Origin: Acanthococcus lagerstroemiae
Taxonomy: Eukaryota; Arthropoda; Insecta; Hemiptera; Eriococcidae
Direction: 5' to 3'
DNA length: 64,000 nucleotides
NCBI GenBank assembly: GCA_031841125.1
Contig: CM063108.1
Coordinates: 9,779,683 to 9,843,682, forward strand
In this document: positions 43,299 to 57,481 of the stretch, piece after piece
Numbering within the stretch: position 1 is the stretch's first letter
How the letters are laid out: each line of letters begins with the position of its first letter
The notes under the pieces: generated by a model
Database searches by the model: none
What the model was told of the DNA's origin: nothing
Seen by the model: the letters and a program-made list of their open reading frames with translations, nothing else
Translations under genes and position numbers: made by a program

Positions 43299-46220
43299 AT
43301 CATCACAGATTGGCTGCACATAGCATCAGGAATAAGACAAAAACAAAAGTAGCTATATAAACCAACATAATCTTTTTTTTAAATATTATTTCATTTCAGT
43401 TTTCTAACTTTCGGTTTGTTTTCAATAAGATGGTTATAAATTTAATTTTCAAATGACCCCTACCTGCTTGTAAAAGCCAAAAAAAAAATTTGAAAATAAT
43501 AAGTCGGCGAAAAATGTGCGCAAAATTGTGTGACGGAAAACGGAATATTTTCTGTTGACAAAAATGTGGACAACAACTAAACACAGATCTGTTTGAACTT
43601 TTGAGCAATCCGATTCACTGATGAGCATTATTATGAGCCTGTATTTTTCAATGTTCGGTTCTTTTCCAAATATTGTACTTCATATCGATGCAATACACCA
43701 TATTCAAACATTAGAATTTACGATTAAGACGTTCGATATGAGCTTACAGTTATTTATTTTCTGCTTTCAGCGATCTATATTTCTTTAAAATAAGAACGGT
43801 GAAATTTTTTTTTTCTGAGTTGATTTTATTTGCGAACAGTTGACTCCCACAATCGTTGATTAAAATTATATCAAGAAATCAAACACACCGTTATTTTGTG
43901 TTTTTTCGGTACGTCAAACTTCACCGACCATTTATTTTGTGAGAAATAAAACTAAAATGCAACTAAGCACAAATCTGAAAAAATATATCAGGTAAAGATG
44001 TATGAGACTGAAATGGAGCAGTATATTTTATTACAGCTATAAGATAGAAACTTCTCAAGTTTTGGCAGTAATAATTAGAACGCAGGGATAAACAGCATTG
44101 ATTACCATACTGTGTTTCTTATAATTACAAATAACAAGTGGATCTGGAAGTAGAAAAAAAAAAAAAAAAGAAAAAAAAAGATTTAGATACATGGACAGAG
44201 CGTTGGTACCACAAGTCTGAAACCTTATAAGTAGTTAAAAACAAAATACTGATCAGACGAACACTTGAAGAACTTTTTTTTGTCTTTGTGATAAGACAAA
44301 ATTTGGTGAAAAAAGTTGGGAATTTCGGATTTTTGATGGTTTTTGCAGAAATGTATATTATTATTTACTAAATTGAAAAATTTATTTAAAATAAATAGAG
44401 TAGATATTTAGCAGGACAAAACAAAATTTGAAATTTTTTTTTTTAATTAATAACTTATTCTTCTTTTTCCATCTGTAATACTTTTCTTTCTATTTTTACT
44501 GTTTGGTTTTTGGAAATTTATTTTCAACTTGGAAAGATTTTTCAACTTAATAAATATAGAAAATGAAGAAAAGCTTAAGCTGAGAAAGAAAATTCATTTT
44601 CCCCAAACCGTAAAACGAACCTAATTATAACTACTCGTACTTTTTTTTTGCGTCCGGGATTAAAACAATGTCTCCAGATTTAACCAAGTAATATTGATAA
44701 TCTGCCACATAAATTATGTACCTACAACTGCTAATTGCAATGCTCGCAATAATAAACTTTTTGCTTTCATATTCTTCATATTCTTCTTCTCCTCTCCATG
44801 ATAATGAAAGGTCATAGGAATTCAATCACCTTTTCTTATCAAACTCTGATTACCTACTGATATCTATTTATTCGAACTGTACTACGTACTCAAATGCTCA
44901 CCAAACTCAGAAATCATTCGTGTGAGATACAGTTACATTATATTTGTGAGAACTATCAATCCAACCTTCTCTCACTTGCAGCTAAGTCAGACAAGAAAAA
45001 TTGTACCTATTTGTTGCCATTATCCTACCTATATACCAATAAGTTTGTGGTAGTGCATTTTGCCCATTAATCTAAAAGATCTTCTTTTCACTTTTTTATC
45101 ATTTACTGAGTATGAATACTATCTAATAAATTCACTTGTAATGTTTACACTTTCTGATGAACTCATTTGAGATTTTCTCAGATTTATCAAACCTTCTTTA
45201 TGCATTCGGATGCAATAAAACCTAATTGAGAGATTTATCTATTTGTTTGACTGCCTTGAGCTGACTTTAGCAAAAGACTATGTGTAAAGAGTCCTGAAAT
45301 TCGTTGAAATTTACTTTTTCGTGCAGGTAACAGGCTTAATCCTACACGCCAGCGCCCACGATGAATGTCTGTCTTTTTCGAATTTACCTGGCAGATAGTT
45401 TGCCTGGCAGAAACTTAAAGTAACTGTTGGAGGGTGTCAGGACAGACCATGTACAATACTCTCGTCAGAGGTACTCCAACACCAAATCATCATTCGAGAA
45501 GAGATACGAGTTTTAGGTGAGCAGAGTACCGACACGGACAACTTAGAGGTTATTAGACTCCGGACAGATTGAGTATCGCATGTAGGTACTACTCCCAGAC
45601 TCGCACTTATGTAGTCGTCGAGAAAGGGATGAAAACGGAAAGGCGAATGCCATCCGTATGCAAATGTATTTGGTGGAAAGTTAACTCAGGTAGATGTCCA
45701 ACAATCCCTCCCCGGCCTCTAGCTTGGTCCAATTACGATTCACACACTACCCAGAGTCAGAGCTCAAAACCAAAAGCCTTCATCAAAGAACTTTTCGTCA
45801 GTGCATTGTGCAGATTGGTAAGTTTTCAGTATAATGAGTTCCAATTATTAAAAAAAATATATATATAAAAAAAAACTACTTGAATACTTATTATATGATT
45901 GATCTTAAACTGCTGAAGTTTCTTCACAGCGTTCAGGAAAGTCTATATGGGTGCAAGTGCGCTTAAGTTCTTGCAAAGTGCCGCAAAAAGTGGCGCCTTA
46001 GTTAACTTGTTCATTACCGTACTGTGAGCCTGCTGTAGTATTTCACCGCTAAACAATTGCAATGAGCACACAACTCAGTTTTCAACATGCTTGCCAGACT
46101 TTGGTTATAGAGACTTAGCAAGAGTTATATAACGGTCTTATGGTGCTCTTGAGCTTCATATCTACAATAAAAAATTCATTCTAATGTAAAATGCAGTTTA
46201 CAGAAGCTCTCTTCAATTTC
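43299..46220. other. Intergenic, nothing recognised
   Basis: AT-rich DNA with A-runs (44155-44185) and T-runs. Short frames only. Confidence 0.45.
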
Positions 46221-46254
46221 CTTTTTTGGTATTATTTTTACTGTTTCATTATTT

Positions 46255-46790
46255 AAAAGGGTAAGTGAAATTCATCGACACGTAAGTCAAATGTGATTCT
46301 TCATAAGCAAAATCTCTCGATGATCCCCAGTAACCCCTTTCATTTGCCTCACGAACTTGCTCGCGAGTTCTCGTTTTTATAACTGGCACATTCTAGTGAC
46401 ACAATAGTGTACAATTCTGACCGTGCTTTCAAGACGACGAACCCGCTTGGTTTTCCAGAAGGTTCTAACGTTTATGGGGTTCCTACTGCGTTCTGTAGCT
46501 ATAGAGTGGTATCGGGCTCAGCCCACATCCTTGAGACATATAGATTCTATTTCCAGCGCCAGAAACTATTTGATTATTCGAAAAAATTATTCAAACAAAA
46601 GTTTTTCAACGTTACGATTCCATGCGAACGGTGGAAACGGCATCGCGATACGTCAATTAGGGAGAAAATTTCTTTTTTTTAGTGAACAGGTTTTATCTAT
46701 ATCCCCGCAACATCCTGGCGAACCTACCGATTGCAGTATACCTATTAATTAAGGTGGATATAGCGTGCACTATATAGTCCTTCCTTCCAC
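46255..46790 (-). repeat. Unknown dispersed repeat (copy 1, inverted)
   Basis: Aligns on the minus strand with 60225-60640: shared strings include GTCTCAAGGATGTG, GAACCCCATAAACGTTAGAA, GCACGGTCAGAATTGTACAC, AAGAATCACATTTGAC and CACGCTAT..ATCCACCT. About 400-500 bp, 75-85 percent alike by eye. No coding frame and no clear ends. Confidence 0.6.
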
Positions 46791-48429
46791 CATTTCTCAG
46801 GAAGGAGGCTTACCTCTGAAGGATTGCTGCTGTGTCTTGTGAGGCTTGTGAATCGTTTACTCAACTTTGTGGGACCCATGCAGCCCCGTAGAGAGAAAAA
46901 GAGGACCTGGGTGAATTTATACGGGCCCCCTCTCCTTCCAGTTCAAATTGCTCTTTTGTTAGATGGGAAATAATTATAAGCAAAGGGTAAGAGGTTTCTT
47001 TCACGGTGTAAGGAGTGATTGCTGATTTTGATGTACAGTATGATTGAAATTCAGGCCTTTTAAAAATATCGGGTCCCCTTGAAAGTCTCGGCCCGGGGTA
47101 CCCCCCCCCCCAACAGGGTTGGATTCATGGCTATACGTATAGTACCGATTCGCGCGTGCATACAGTTTCCGGTACAGAGAAGGATAAACCCTAAGGCAAC
47201 GAACTGTGGGAAGGTATTGGCTAACTTTCCTATCTAATCTATCATGAAAGCGTACATGACTGAAAATCACGCGGTCACCACACCCCCATAAAGAGGGAAA
47301 ATTACTAAGATAGAACCATGTTAAGAAGCAGAGTATTCAGTTTTTAGTAACTAGAAAAACTTCCACCTCCATCAGGAGCGTATACAATGAAGGGTGGGGG
47401 TGCTCAGAAATATGAGGAAATCGCCAAATAAATAAAATAACGAGTTTGCCCTTGCTTATCAGTTAACAAATTTTGGAACTATGGCAGTAGGAGATTTTCC
47501 ACTTAGGTGATTGTCAACCTTGCATCCCCTCTCCATCCCCCCAGCAGATCCTATGTATGTTACCTCTACCATTATATATATATATATATATATATATACA
47601 TGCAGGGAATCCTTTTCACCTCCATACATAACGCAGACGCCCTCGCCTCCGCCAGAAAAAATGGGTTTAGAAGTGTATACTTTGTTATTTTAGAATCAGA
47701 GCATTGATGTCATAAGAGGCAACCTGAGAGGGGTAAGGATTTCTCAAAATTTATCACCGAGTGTATACATTATGTATATAGTCCCTTTCACCTCCGAACA
47801 TAGTTTATACTTTTTGCCTCCGTTTGTATTTCTTTTTTACATAATTGGCCTTTTTGGCCTCCAGCAACGTTGCCAATACTTTTGCAGCACATGTTTACGT
47901 CTCATCCTCCAGTGTGCGATAAGCAGGCTTGTTCGGACTCTTCGCGTACTTTTGCATTCCTGGGGCCTATTGTTTGAAATCAATATCTTCTCATTCAGGT
48001 ATACTGCAATCGCATGTTGGTCACTGAGTTGCAGCAGACACACATAATCATCATATTTCTCTCGTCACCGCATGAAATTCTTATAAATTCTACAAAAAAA
48101 CATCGCCTTCTTGTCTGAAAGCAGGATGGAGGCAATGAAATTCGTCAGTGTATTTCTTTTCAGCACGTCTGTAGTTATTATATTTCAGGTTTCAGTTCAG
48201 ACACCTGTTGTTTATTTTGTTCCAATTTTTTCTGTATACATGATGGTATGTACATTTTTTTCGAAGAGGATCTTTTTTCACCTCATTTTTGTATATAAAG
48301 CGACTTTTTCGCTTCATATATGGAGGCGAAAACAAAATGCTAAAAGTGAAAATCTGCAACTTCGTATTAGAATTTTCTGTGGAGTAGTTTCTTCTAACAA
48401 TCTTGAACATGATCCCATGTTCTCGCAGG

Positions 48430-51400
48430 TTTACGATGATATCTTTGCAGGGCGGCTTTTTCGCCTCTTTTTCATATATAAAGCGACGTTTTCACCTCAT
48501 ATACGGAGGCGAAAACGAAACTCTAAAGGTATATCTTTTCAGGGCGGCTTTTTCGCCTCTGTAAGTTTCTTATTATGTTATTCTTGAACCTCTTCCTCAG
48601 ACTAAAAAAATTCATGTCCATTCCGAACTGTGTTATTTACAATATCTTAGAGTATAGGGAAATGGTAAACCTGTGACCTTTTCGATCTTGATCATCATGT
48701 TCTCGCGGGTATATAATAATATCTTTGCAGGGCGGCTTTTTCGCCTCTTTTTCATATATAAAGCGACGTTTTCACCTCATATACGGAGGCGAAAACGAAA
48801 CTCTGAAGGTATATCTTTTCAGGGCGGCTTTTTCGCCTCTGTAAGTTTCTTATTATGTTATTCTTGAACCTCTTCCTCAGACTAAAAAAATTCATGTCCA
48901 TTCCGAACTGTGTTATTTACAATGTCTTAGAGTATAGGGAAATGGTAAACCTGTGACCTTCTCGATCTTGATCATCATGTTCTCGCGGGTATATAATAAT
49001 ATCTTTGCAGGGCGGCTTTTTCGCCTCTTTTTCATATATAAAGCGACGTTTTCACCTCATATACGGAGGCGAAAACGAAACTCTGAAGGTATATCTTTTC
49101 AGGGCGGCTTTTTCGCCTCTGTAAGTTTCTTATTATGTTATTCTTGAACCTCTTCCTCAGACTAAAAAAATTCATGTCCATTCCGAACTGTGTTATTTAC
49201 AATATCTTAGAGTATAGGGAAATGGTAAACCTGTGACCTTTTCGATCTTGATCATCATGTTCTCGCGGGTATATAATAATATCTTTGCAGGGCGGCTTTT
49301 TCGCCTCTTTTTCATATATAAAGCGACGTTTTCACCTCATATACGGAGGCGAAAACGAAACTCTGAAGGTATATCTTTTCAGGGCGGCTTTTTCGCCTCT
49401 GTAAGTTTCTTATTATGTTATTCTTGAACCTCTTCCTCAGACTAAAAAAATTCATGTCCATTCCGAACTGTGTTATTTACAATGTCTTAGAGTATAGGGA
49501 AATGGTAAACCTGTGACCTTCTCGATCTTGATCATCATGTTCTCGCGGGTATATAATAATATCTTTGCAGGGCAGCTTTTTCGCCTCTTTTTCATATATA
49601 AAGCGACGTTTTCACCTCATATACGGAGGCGAAAACGAAACTCTGAAGGTATATCTTTTCAGGGCGGCTTTTTCGCCTCTGTAAGTTGCTTATTATGTTA
49701 TTCTTGAACCTCTTCCTCAGACTAAAAAAATTCATGTCCATTCCGAACTGTGTTATTTACAATGTCTTAGAGTATAGGGAAATGGTAAACCTGTGACCTT
49801 CTCGATCTTGATCATCATGTTCTCGCGGGTATATAATAATATCTTTGCAGGGCGGCTTTTTCGCCCCTTTTTCATACATAAAGCGACGTTTTCACCTCAT
49901 ATACGGAGGCGAAAACGAAACTCTGAAGGTATATCTTTTCAGGGCGGCTTTTTCGCCTCTGTAAGTTTCTTATTATGTTATTCTTGAACCTCTTCCTCAG
50001 ACTAAAAAAATTCATGTCCATTCCGAACTGTGTTATTTACAATGTCTTAGAGTATAGGGAAATGGTAAACCTGTGACCTTCTCGATCTTGATCATCATGT
50101 TCTCGCGGGTATATAATAATATCTTTGCAGGGCGGCTTTTTCGCCTCTTTTTCATATATAAAGCGACGTTTTCACCTCATATACGGAGGCGAAAACGAAA
50201 CTCTGAAGGTATATCTTTTCAGGGCGGCTTTTTCGCCTCTGTAAGTTTCTTATTATGTTATTCTTGAACCTCTTCCTCATACTAAAAAAATTCATGTCCA
50301 TTCCGAACTGTGTTATTTACAATGTCTTAGAGTATAGGGAAATGGTAAACCTGTGACCTTCTCGATCTTGATCATCATGTTCTCGCGGGTATATAATAAT
50401 ATCTTTGCAGGGCGGCTTTTTCGCCCCTTTTTCATACATAAAGCGACGTTTTCACCTCATATACGGAGGCGAAAACGAAACTCTGAAGGTATATCTTTTC
50501 AGGGCGGCTTTTTCGCCTCTGTAAGTTTCTTATTATGTTATTCTTGAACCTCTTCCTCAGACTAAAAAAATTCATGTCCATTCCGAACTGTGTTATTTAC
50601 AATATCTTAGAGTATAGGGAAATGGTAAACCTGTGACCTTTTCGATCTTGATCATCATGTTCTCGCGGGTATATAATAATATCTTTGCAGGGCGGCTTTT
50701 TCGCCTCTTTTTCATATATAAAGCGACGTTTTCACCTCATATACGGAGGCGAAAACGAAACTCTGAAGGTATATCTTTTCAGGGCGGCTTTTTCGCCTCT
50801 GTAAGTTTCGTATTATGTTATTCTTGAACCTCTTCCTCAGACTAAAAAAATTCATGTCCATTCCGAACTGTGTTATTTACAATGTCTTAGAGTATAGGGA
50901 AATGGTAAACCTGTGACCTTCTCGATCTTGATCATCATGTTCTCGCGGGTATATAATAATATCTTTGCAGGGCAGCTTTTTCGCCTCTTTTTCATATATA
51001 AAGCGACGTTTTCACCTCATATACGGAGGCGAAAACGAAACTCTGAAGGTATATCTTTTCAGGGCGGCTTTTTCGCCTCTGTAAGTTTCTTATTATGTTA
51101 TTCTTGAACCTCTTCCTCAGACTAAAAAAATTCATGTCCATTCCGAACTGTGTTATTTACAATATCTTAGAGTATAGGGAAATGGTAAACCTGTGACCTT
51201 CTCGATCTTGATCATCATGTTCTCGCGGGTATATAATAATATCTTTGCAGGGCAGCTTTTTCGCCTCTTTTTCATATATAAAGCGACGTTTTCACCTCAT
51301 ATACGGAGGCGAAAACGAAACTCTGAAGGTATATCTTTTCAGGGCGGCTTTTTCGCCTCTGTAAGTTTCTTATTATGTTATTCTTGAACCTCTTCCTCAG

Positions 51401-53850
51401 ACTAAAAAAATTCATGTCCATTCCGAACTGTGTTATTTACAATATCTTAGAGTATAGGGAAATGGTAAACCTGTGACCTTCTCGATCTTGATCATCATGT
51501 TCTCGCGGGTATATAATAATATCTTTGCAGGGCGGCTTTTTCGCCCCTTTTTCATACATAAAGCGACGTTTTCACCTCATATACGGAGGCGAAAACGAAA
51601 CTCTGAAGGTATATCTTTTCAGGGCGGCTTTTTCGCCTCTGTAAGTTTCTTATTATGTTATTCTTGAACCTCTTCCTCATACTAAAAAAATTCATGTCCA
51701 TTCCGAACTGTGTTATTTACAATGTCTTAGAGTATAGGGAAATGGTAAACCTGTGACCTTCTCGATCTTGATCATCATGTTCTCGCGGGTATATAATAAT
51801 ATCTTTGCAGGGCGGCTTTTTCGCCCCTTTTTCATACATAAAGCGACGTTTTCACCTCATATACGGAGGCGAAAACGAAACTCTGAAGGTATATCTTTTC
51901 AGGGCGGCTTTTTCGCCTCTGTAAGTTTCTTATTATGTTATTCTTGAACCTCTTCCTCAGACTAAAAAAATTCATGTCCATTCCGAACTGTGTTATTTAC
52001 AATATCTTAGAGTATAGGGAAATGGTAAACCTGTGACCTTTTCGATCTTGATCATCATGTTCTCGCGGGTATATAATAATATCTTTGCAGGGCGGCTTTT
52101 TCGCCTCTTTTTCATATATAAAGCGACGTTTTCACCTCATATACGGAGGCGAAAACGAAACTCTGAAGGTATATCTTTTCAGGGCGGCTTTTTCGCCTCT
52201 GTAAGTTTCGTATTATGTTATTCTTGAACCTCTTCCTCAGACTAAAAAAATTCATGTCCATTCCGAACTGTGTTATTTACAATGTCTTAGAGTATAGGGA
52301 AATGGTAAACCTGTGACCTTCTCGATCTTGATCATCATGTTCTCGCGGGTATATAATAATATCTTTGCAGGGCAGCTTTGTGGCCTCTTTTTCATATATA
52401 AAGCGACGTTTTCACCTCATTTACGGAGGCGAAAACGAAACTCTGAAGGTATATCTTTTCAGGGCGGCTTTTTCGCCTCTGTAAGTTTCTTATTATGTTA
52501 TTCTTGAACCTCTTCCTCAGACTAAAAAAATTCATGTCCATTCCGAACTGTGTTATTTACAATATCTTAGAGTATAGGGAAATGGTAAACCTGTGACCTT
52601 TTCGATCTTGATCATCATGCTCTCGCGGGTATATAATAATATCTTTGCAGGGCGGCTTTTTCGCCTCTTTTTCATATATAAAGCGACGTTTTCACCTCAT
52701 ATACGGAGGCGAAAACGAAACTCTGAAGGTATATCTTTTCAGGGCGGCTTTTTCGCCTCTGTAAGTTTCTTATTATGTTATTCTTGAACCTCTTCCTCAG
52801 ACTAAAAAAATTCATGTCCATTCCGAACTGTGTTATTTACAATGTCTTAGAGTATAGGGAAATGGTAAACCTGTGACCTTCTCGATCTTGATCATCATGT
52901 TCTCGCGGGTATATAATAATATCTTTGCAGGGCAGCTTTTTCGCCTCTTTTTCATATATAAAGCGACGTTTTCACCTCATATACGGAGGCGAAAACGAAA
53001 CTCTGAAGGTATATCTTTTCAGGGCGGCTTTTTCGCCTCTGTAAGTTTCTTATTATGTTATTCTTGAACCTCTTCCTCAGACTAAAAAAATTCATGTCCA
53101 TTCCGAACTGTGTTATTTACAATATCTTAGAGTATAGGGAAATGGTAAACCTGTGACCTTTTCGATCTTGATCATCATGTTCTCGCGGGTATATAATAAT
53201 ATCTTTGCAGGGCGGCTTTTTCGCCTCTTTTTCATATATAAAGCGACGTTTTCACCTCATATATGGAGGCGAAAACGAAACTCTGAAGGTATATCTTTTC
53301 AGGGCGGCTTTTTCGCCTCTGTAAGTTTCTTATTATGTTATTCTTGAACCTCTTCCTCAGACTAAAAAAATTCATGTCCATTCCGAACTGTGTTATTTAC
53401 AATGTCTTAGAGTATAGGGAAATGGTAAACCTGTGACCTTCTCGATCTTGATCATCATGTTCTCGCGGGTATATAATAATATCTTTGCAGGGCGGCTTTT
53501 TCGCCCCTTTTTCATACATAAAGCGACGTTTTCACCTCATATACGGAGGCGAAAACGAAACTCTGAAGGTATATCTTTTCAGGGCGGCTTTTTCGCCTCT
53601 GTAAGTTTCTTATTATGTTATTCTTGAACCTCTTCCTCAGACTAAAAAAATTCATGTCCATTCCGAACTGTGTTATTTACAATGTCTTAGAGTATAGGGA
53701 AATGGTAAACCTGTGACCTTCTCGATCTTGATCATCATGTTCTCGCGGGTATATAATAATATCTTTGCAGGGCGGCTTTTTCGCCCCTTTTTCATACATA
53801 AAGCGACGTTTTCACCTCATATACGGAGGCGAAAACGAAATTCTAAAGGT
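48430..53850 (+). repeat. 280-bp satellite array, about 20 units
   Basis: Exact 280-bp period from the marker GCAGGGCGGCTTTTTCGCC (about 48449, 48729 ... 53769). Middle units are about 97-99 percent alike; the first and last are diverged, as expected for an array homogenised by unequal exchange. Each unit holds an imperfect palindrome (TTTTCACCTCATATACGGAG then GCGAAAAC). Each unit also keeps a 64-codon frame, but the variants change amino acids (Leu/Pro, Tyr/His, Arg/Gln), so protein selection is not indicated. Confidence 0.95.
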
Positions 53851-53890
53851 ATATCTTTGCAGGACGGCCTTCTCTCCTCTGTTTCATATA

Positions 53891-54098
53891 CAGGGTTAGT
53901 TGGTTTTCCCTCCGCCATAGGAAAACTCCGTCAGGCTGAACGAAGTATGACTCAATGTGTTATCTTCCAAAATGTACAGTACGCTTTGTTATCGGGTGTA
54001 GGCAAGCTGCATACTATTCGTGAATAGCGACAAAACCGATAACAGATCTTCAGCGTAATGGAGTTTTCCTATTGCGGAAGGAAAACTGACTAATCCTG
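53891..54098. mobile_element. Foldback MITE in the right flank of the array
   Basis: Left arm CAGGGTTAGTTGGTTTTCC and right arm GGAAAACTGACTAATCCTG are inverted; pairing continues through TAGGAAAACTCC and more weakly inward (GTTATCGG / CCGATAAC). It splits a sequence (TTTCATATACA then GCGACG) that is contiguous at 54465-54485. About 208 bp, non-coding. Confidence 0.7.
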
Positions 54099-54106
54099 TG
54101 TACAGC

Positions 54107-54850
54107 GACGTTTTTACCTCATAGACGGAGGTGAAAACGTAAGACACTGTATCTCAATAATTTAAGCTTCTACAGGCCAGCAGGTAACCCCCCTGGGCAA
54201 ATTTTTGACTGGAGGCGAAAAAACCTACATACATCATCTATCAATTCGTGGTAAACTTTTCGGTGCAGTAATTTCTACTTACAATCTTTAACATGCGGGG
54301 TATATGATATACAATATTATATACATTTTTTTTAATTTTTTTTTAAAGAAGGTCTTTTTCGCCTCATTTTTGTACATAAAGCAACGTTTTCACCTCATAT
54401 ACGGAGGCGAAAACGAAATTTTAAAGGTATATTTTTGCAGGGCGGCTTTTTCGCCTCTTTTTCATATACAAGTACACAGCGACGTTTAATATGTGAAGGG
54501 AACATTTCACCTCCAGGCATACAAGCAAGTAGGAAACCTCCGAGTTTAATATTAATTCAATCACTAATGCGTTGTTGCCGCGAATCGGAGGCGAAAATGC
54601 TCAGTTATGTTTGGAGGTGAAAAAGTCTCATTATATGATTTACAAGTGACACTAGCGCTGTCTGGTGAGAGGTACCATGCACTAAAATGTATATGTCTGA
54701 TGTATGTGGGTTTTTTCGCCTCCAGCCAAAAATTTGCCCAGGGGATTGCCTAGCCGGTAGAAGCCTAAATTATTGAGATACAGTGCCTTACGTTTTCACC
54801 TCCGATTTTTCGTTTTCGCCTCCGTATATGAGGTGAAAACGTCGCTTTAT
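54107..54850. repeat. Inverted repeat pair at the right end of the 7.3-kb element
   Basis: The arm at 54107-54240 (GCGACG, GGAGGTGAAAACGTAAG, CACTGTATCTCAATAATTTA, CTGGGCAAATTTTTG, GGAGGCGAAAAAACC) reappears inverted at 54700-54850 with about 85-90 percent identity, separated by about 450 bp that also carry the CGCCTCC motif. Confidence 0.78.
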
Positions 54851-54881
54851 ATATGAAAAAGAGGCGAAAAAGCCGTCCTGC

Positions 54882-56290
<1,409 letters not shown>

Positions 56291-56294
56291 AAAA

Positions 56295-56575
56295 TTGAAT
56301 GTTTACAGCGTCTTAAAGGCTGGTTATGCAAAATTTTTACATAACCTTTGGGGCATACGCGACGACGCAGGATGCCAGATGTGCGGTCAGCTTCAAAACG
56401 ACGACCACCCCCTTATATGTGGAGGACGGATCATACATACCAGAGGGGAGATGTGGGGTAACCTAGACGACAGCACCTTGGACCTGGTGCAGAGATAGAG
56501 GAGGAAAATTTTTAATTTAAAACTTAAAGTTAACTGCCAACGCGTCGAAGTCCAGACACGAAAGAAGAAGAAGAA
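56295..56575 (+). pseudogene. Possible LINE C-terminal zinc-knuckle fragment
   Basis: The frame reads LWGIRDDAGCQMCGQLQND, DHPLICGG, then RRKIFNLKLKV and QTRKKKKN in the next frame. C-x2-C followed by His and Cys resembles ORF2 tails of R1/I-like LINEs. Only about 70 codons and no RT nearby, so this is tentative. Confidence 0.35.
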
Positions 56576-57089
56576 CAGTAGAAAAAAATGTGGAGGCCCG
56601 GGTCCCCGGCACCCCAGGGACCTCCCCCCTCTAAATCTGGGCCTGTACATCTAATACATATAATAAATAGAAAATGGTTAATAATTAATCACAATTTTGC
56701 CAAATCACTTCAAAATGACCAAACATTTTCAAGCACTTTTTTTATATAAAAAGTACGGAAAACATCGTAGAAAGAAACGAACAGGTCTGCGATTATGGGA
56801 ATCTGTACACAAGGTTTCGTATCGAAGTGCTGTGTAAATCTACTACGTCACTTTTGTTGTATAGGGCTGCCCACATAGAAAACAGACAACTGCGGCATCT
56901 AACCCACCGCGTCATAAGACGTGCCCTACCTTACCTTAATTCATAACATTTCCGATAGATCGCGCTACTAATATCAACTAATTCATATCACACTTCTGAT
57001 CATATTATTAAATGTTTGCGAGCCTTTCGCTGAATAAACCGCAATTCGGATCCCACAACAAAGTGGGCGACATCTAGTGGACTTTTTAT

Positions 57090-57210
57090 CAGGGATGGCA
57101 AACGAAACGAAACGAAATAACGAAACAACGAAATAACGATTGATATTTGTATAAAATATTGAAACGAAATAACGAAACGAAAAAAAAAAAAGTTTCGTTT
57201 GCCATCCCTA
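57090..57210. mobile_element. hAT MITE, left member
   Basis: 121 bp, CAGGGATGGCAAACGAAACG at the left, CGTTTGCCATCCCTA at the right (last base changed). The body is rich in GAAATAACGAAAC. Confidence 0.8.
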
Positions 57211-57362
57211 GTTTTCTGATTTGTGATTTTTAGGATCGGCTACTAGTAGCCGAGCCTATTGCAACCACTTTCTAGGGTCGGGTACTAGTAACCGAGCCTA
57301 CTGTAATCGAAATTTCATTTCTTTTCCCGGGTTAGTTGAGTCAGGGTGAGTTCAGTAAATAG

Positions 57363-57473
57363 CAGGGATGGCAAACAAAGAAACGAAATTACGAAATAAC
57401 GATTGATTTTTGTCAAAAATGTTGAAACGATATAACGAAACAAAAAAAAAAACGGTTTCGTTTGCCATCCCTG
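57363..57473. mobile_element. hAT MITE, right member
   Basis: 111 bp, the same family as 57090-57210, in the same orientation, with intact CAGGGATGGCAAAC and GTTTGCCATCCCTG ends. The two members are similar but not identical. Confidence 0.8.
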
Positions 57474-57481
57474 CTTTTTAT

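Larger units (their letters stand above)
57090..57473. mobile_element. Composite of two hAT MITEs sharing one target duplication
   Basis: The outer flanks carry a perfect 8-bp duplication CTTTTTAT at 57082-57089 and 57474-57481. At each end is a complete MITE (57090-57210 and 57363-57473) with CAGGGATGGCAAAC / GTTTGCCATCCCT(G/A) ends. The inner flanks do not duplicate either MITE's target. The 152 bp between contain the AGCCGAGCCTATTGCAA module. It is best read as one unit mobilised by its outermost ends. Confidence 0.78.

Noticed and set aside
46880..47115. GC-rich ended segment as a MITE
   Set aside because: Edges such as AGCCCCGTAGAGAG and CGGCCCGGGGTACC do not form a convincing TIR, and no duplication is visible.
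48430..53850. CRISPR-like array
   Set aside because: Units are contiguous 280-bp copies without variable spacers; the sequence is clearly eukaryotic.
48673..53907. Nineteen repeated 64-codon open frames in the satellite units, as a tandem gene family
   Set aside because: The frames repeat because the DNA repeats. Variants between units are mostly amino-acid changing (Leu/Pro, Tyr/His, Arg/Gln, Leu/Val), with no sign of protein-level constraint.
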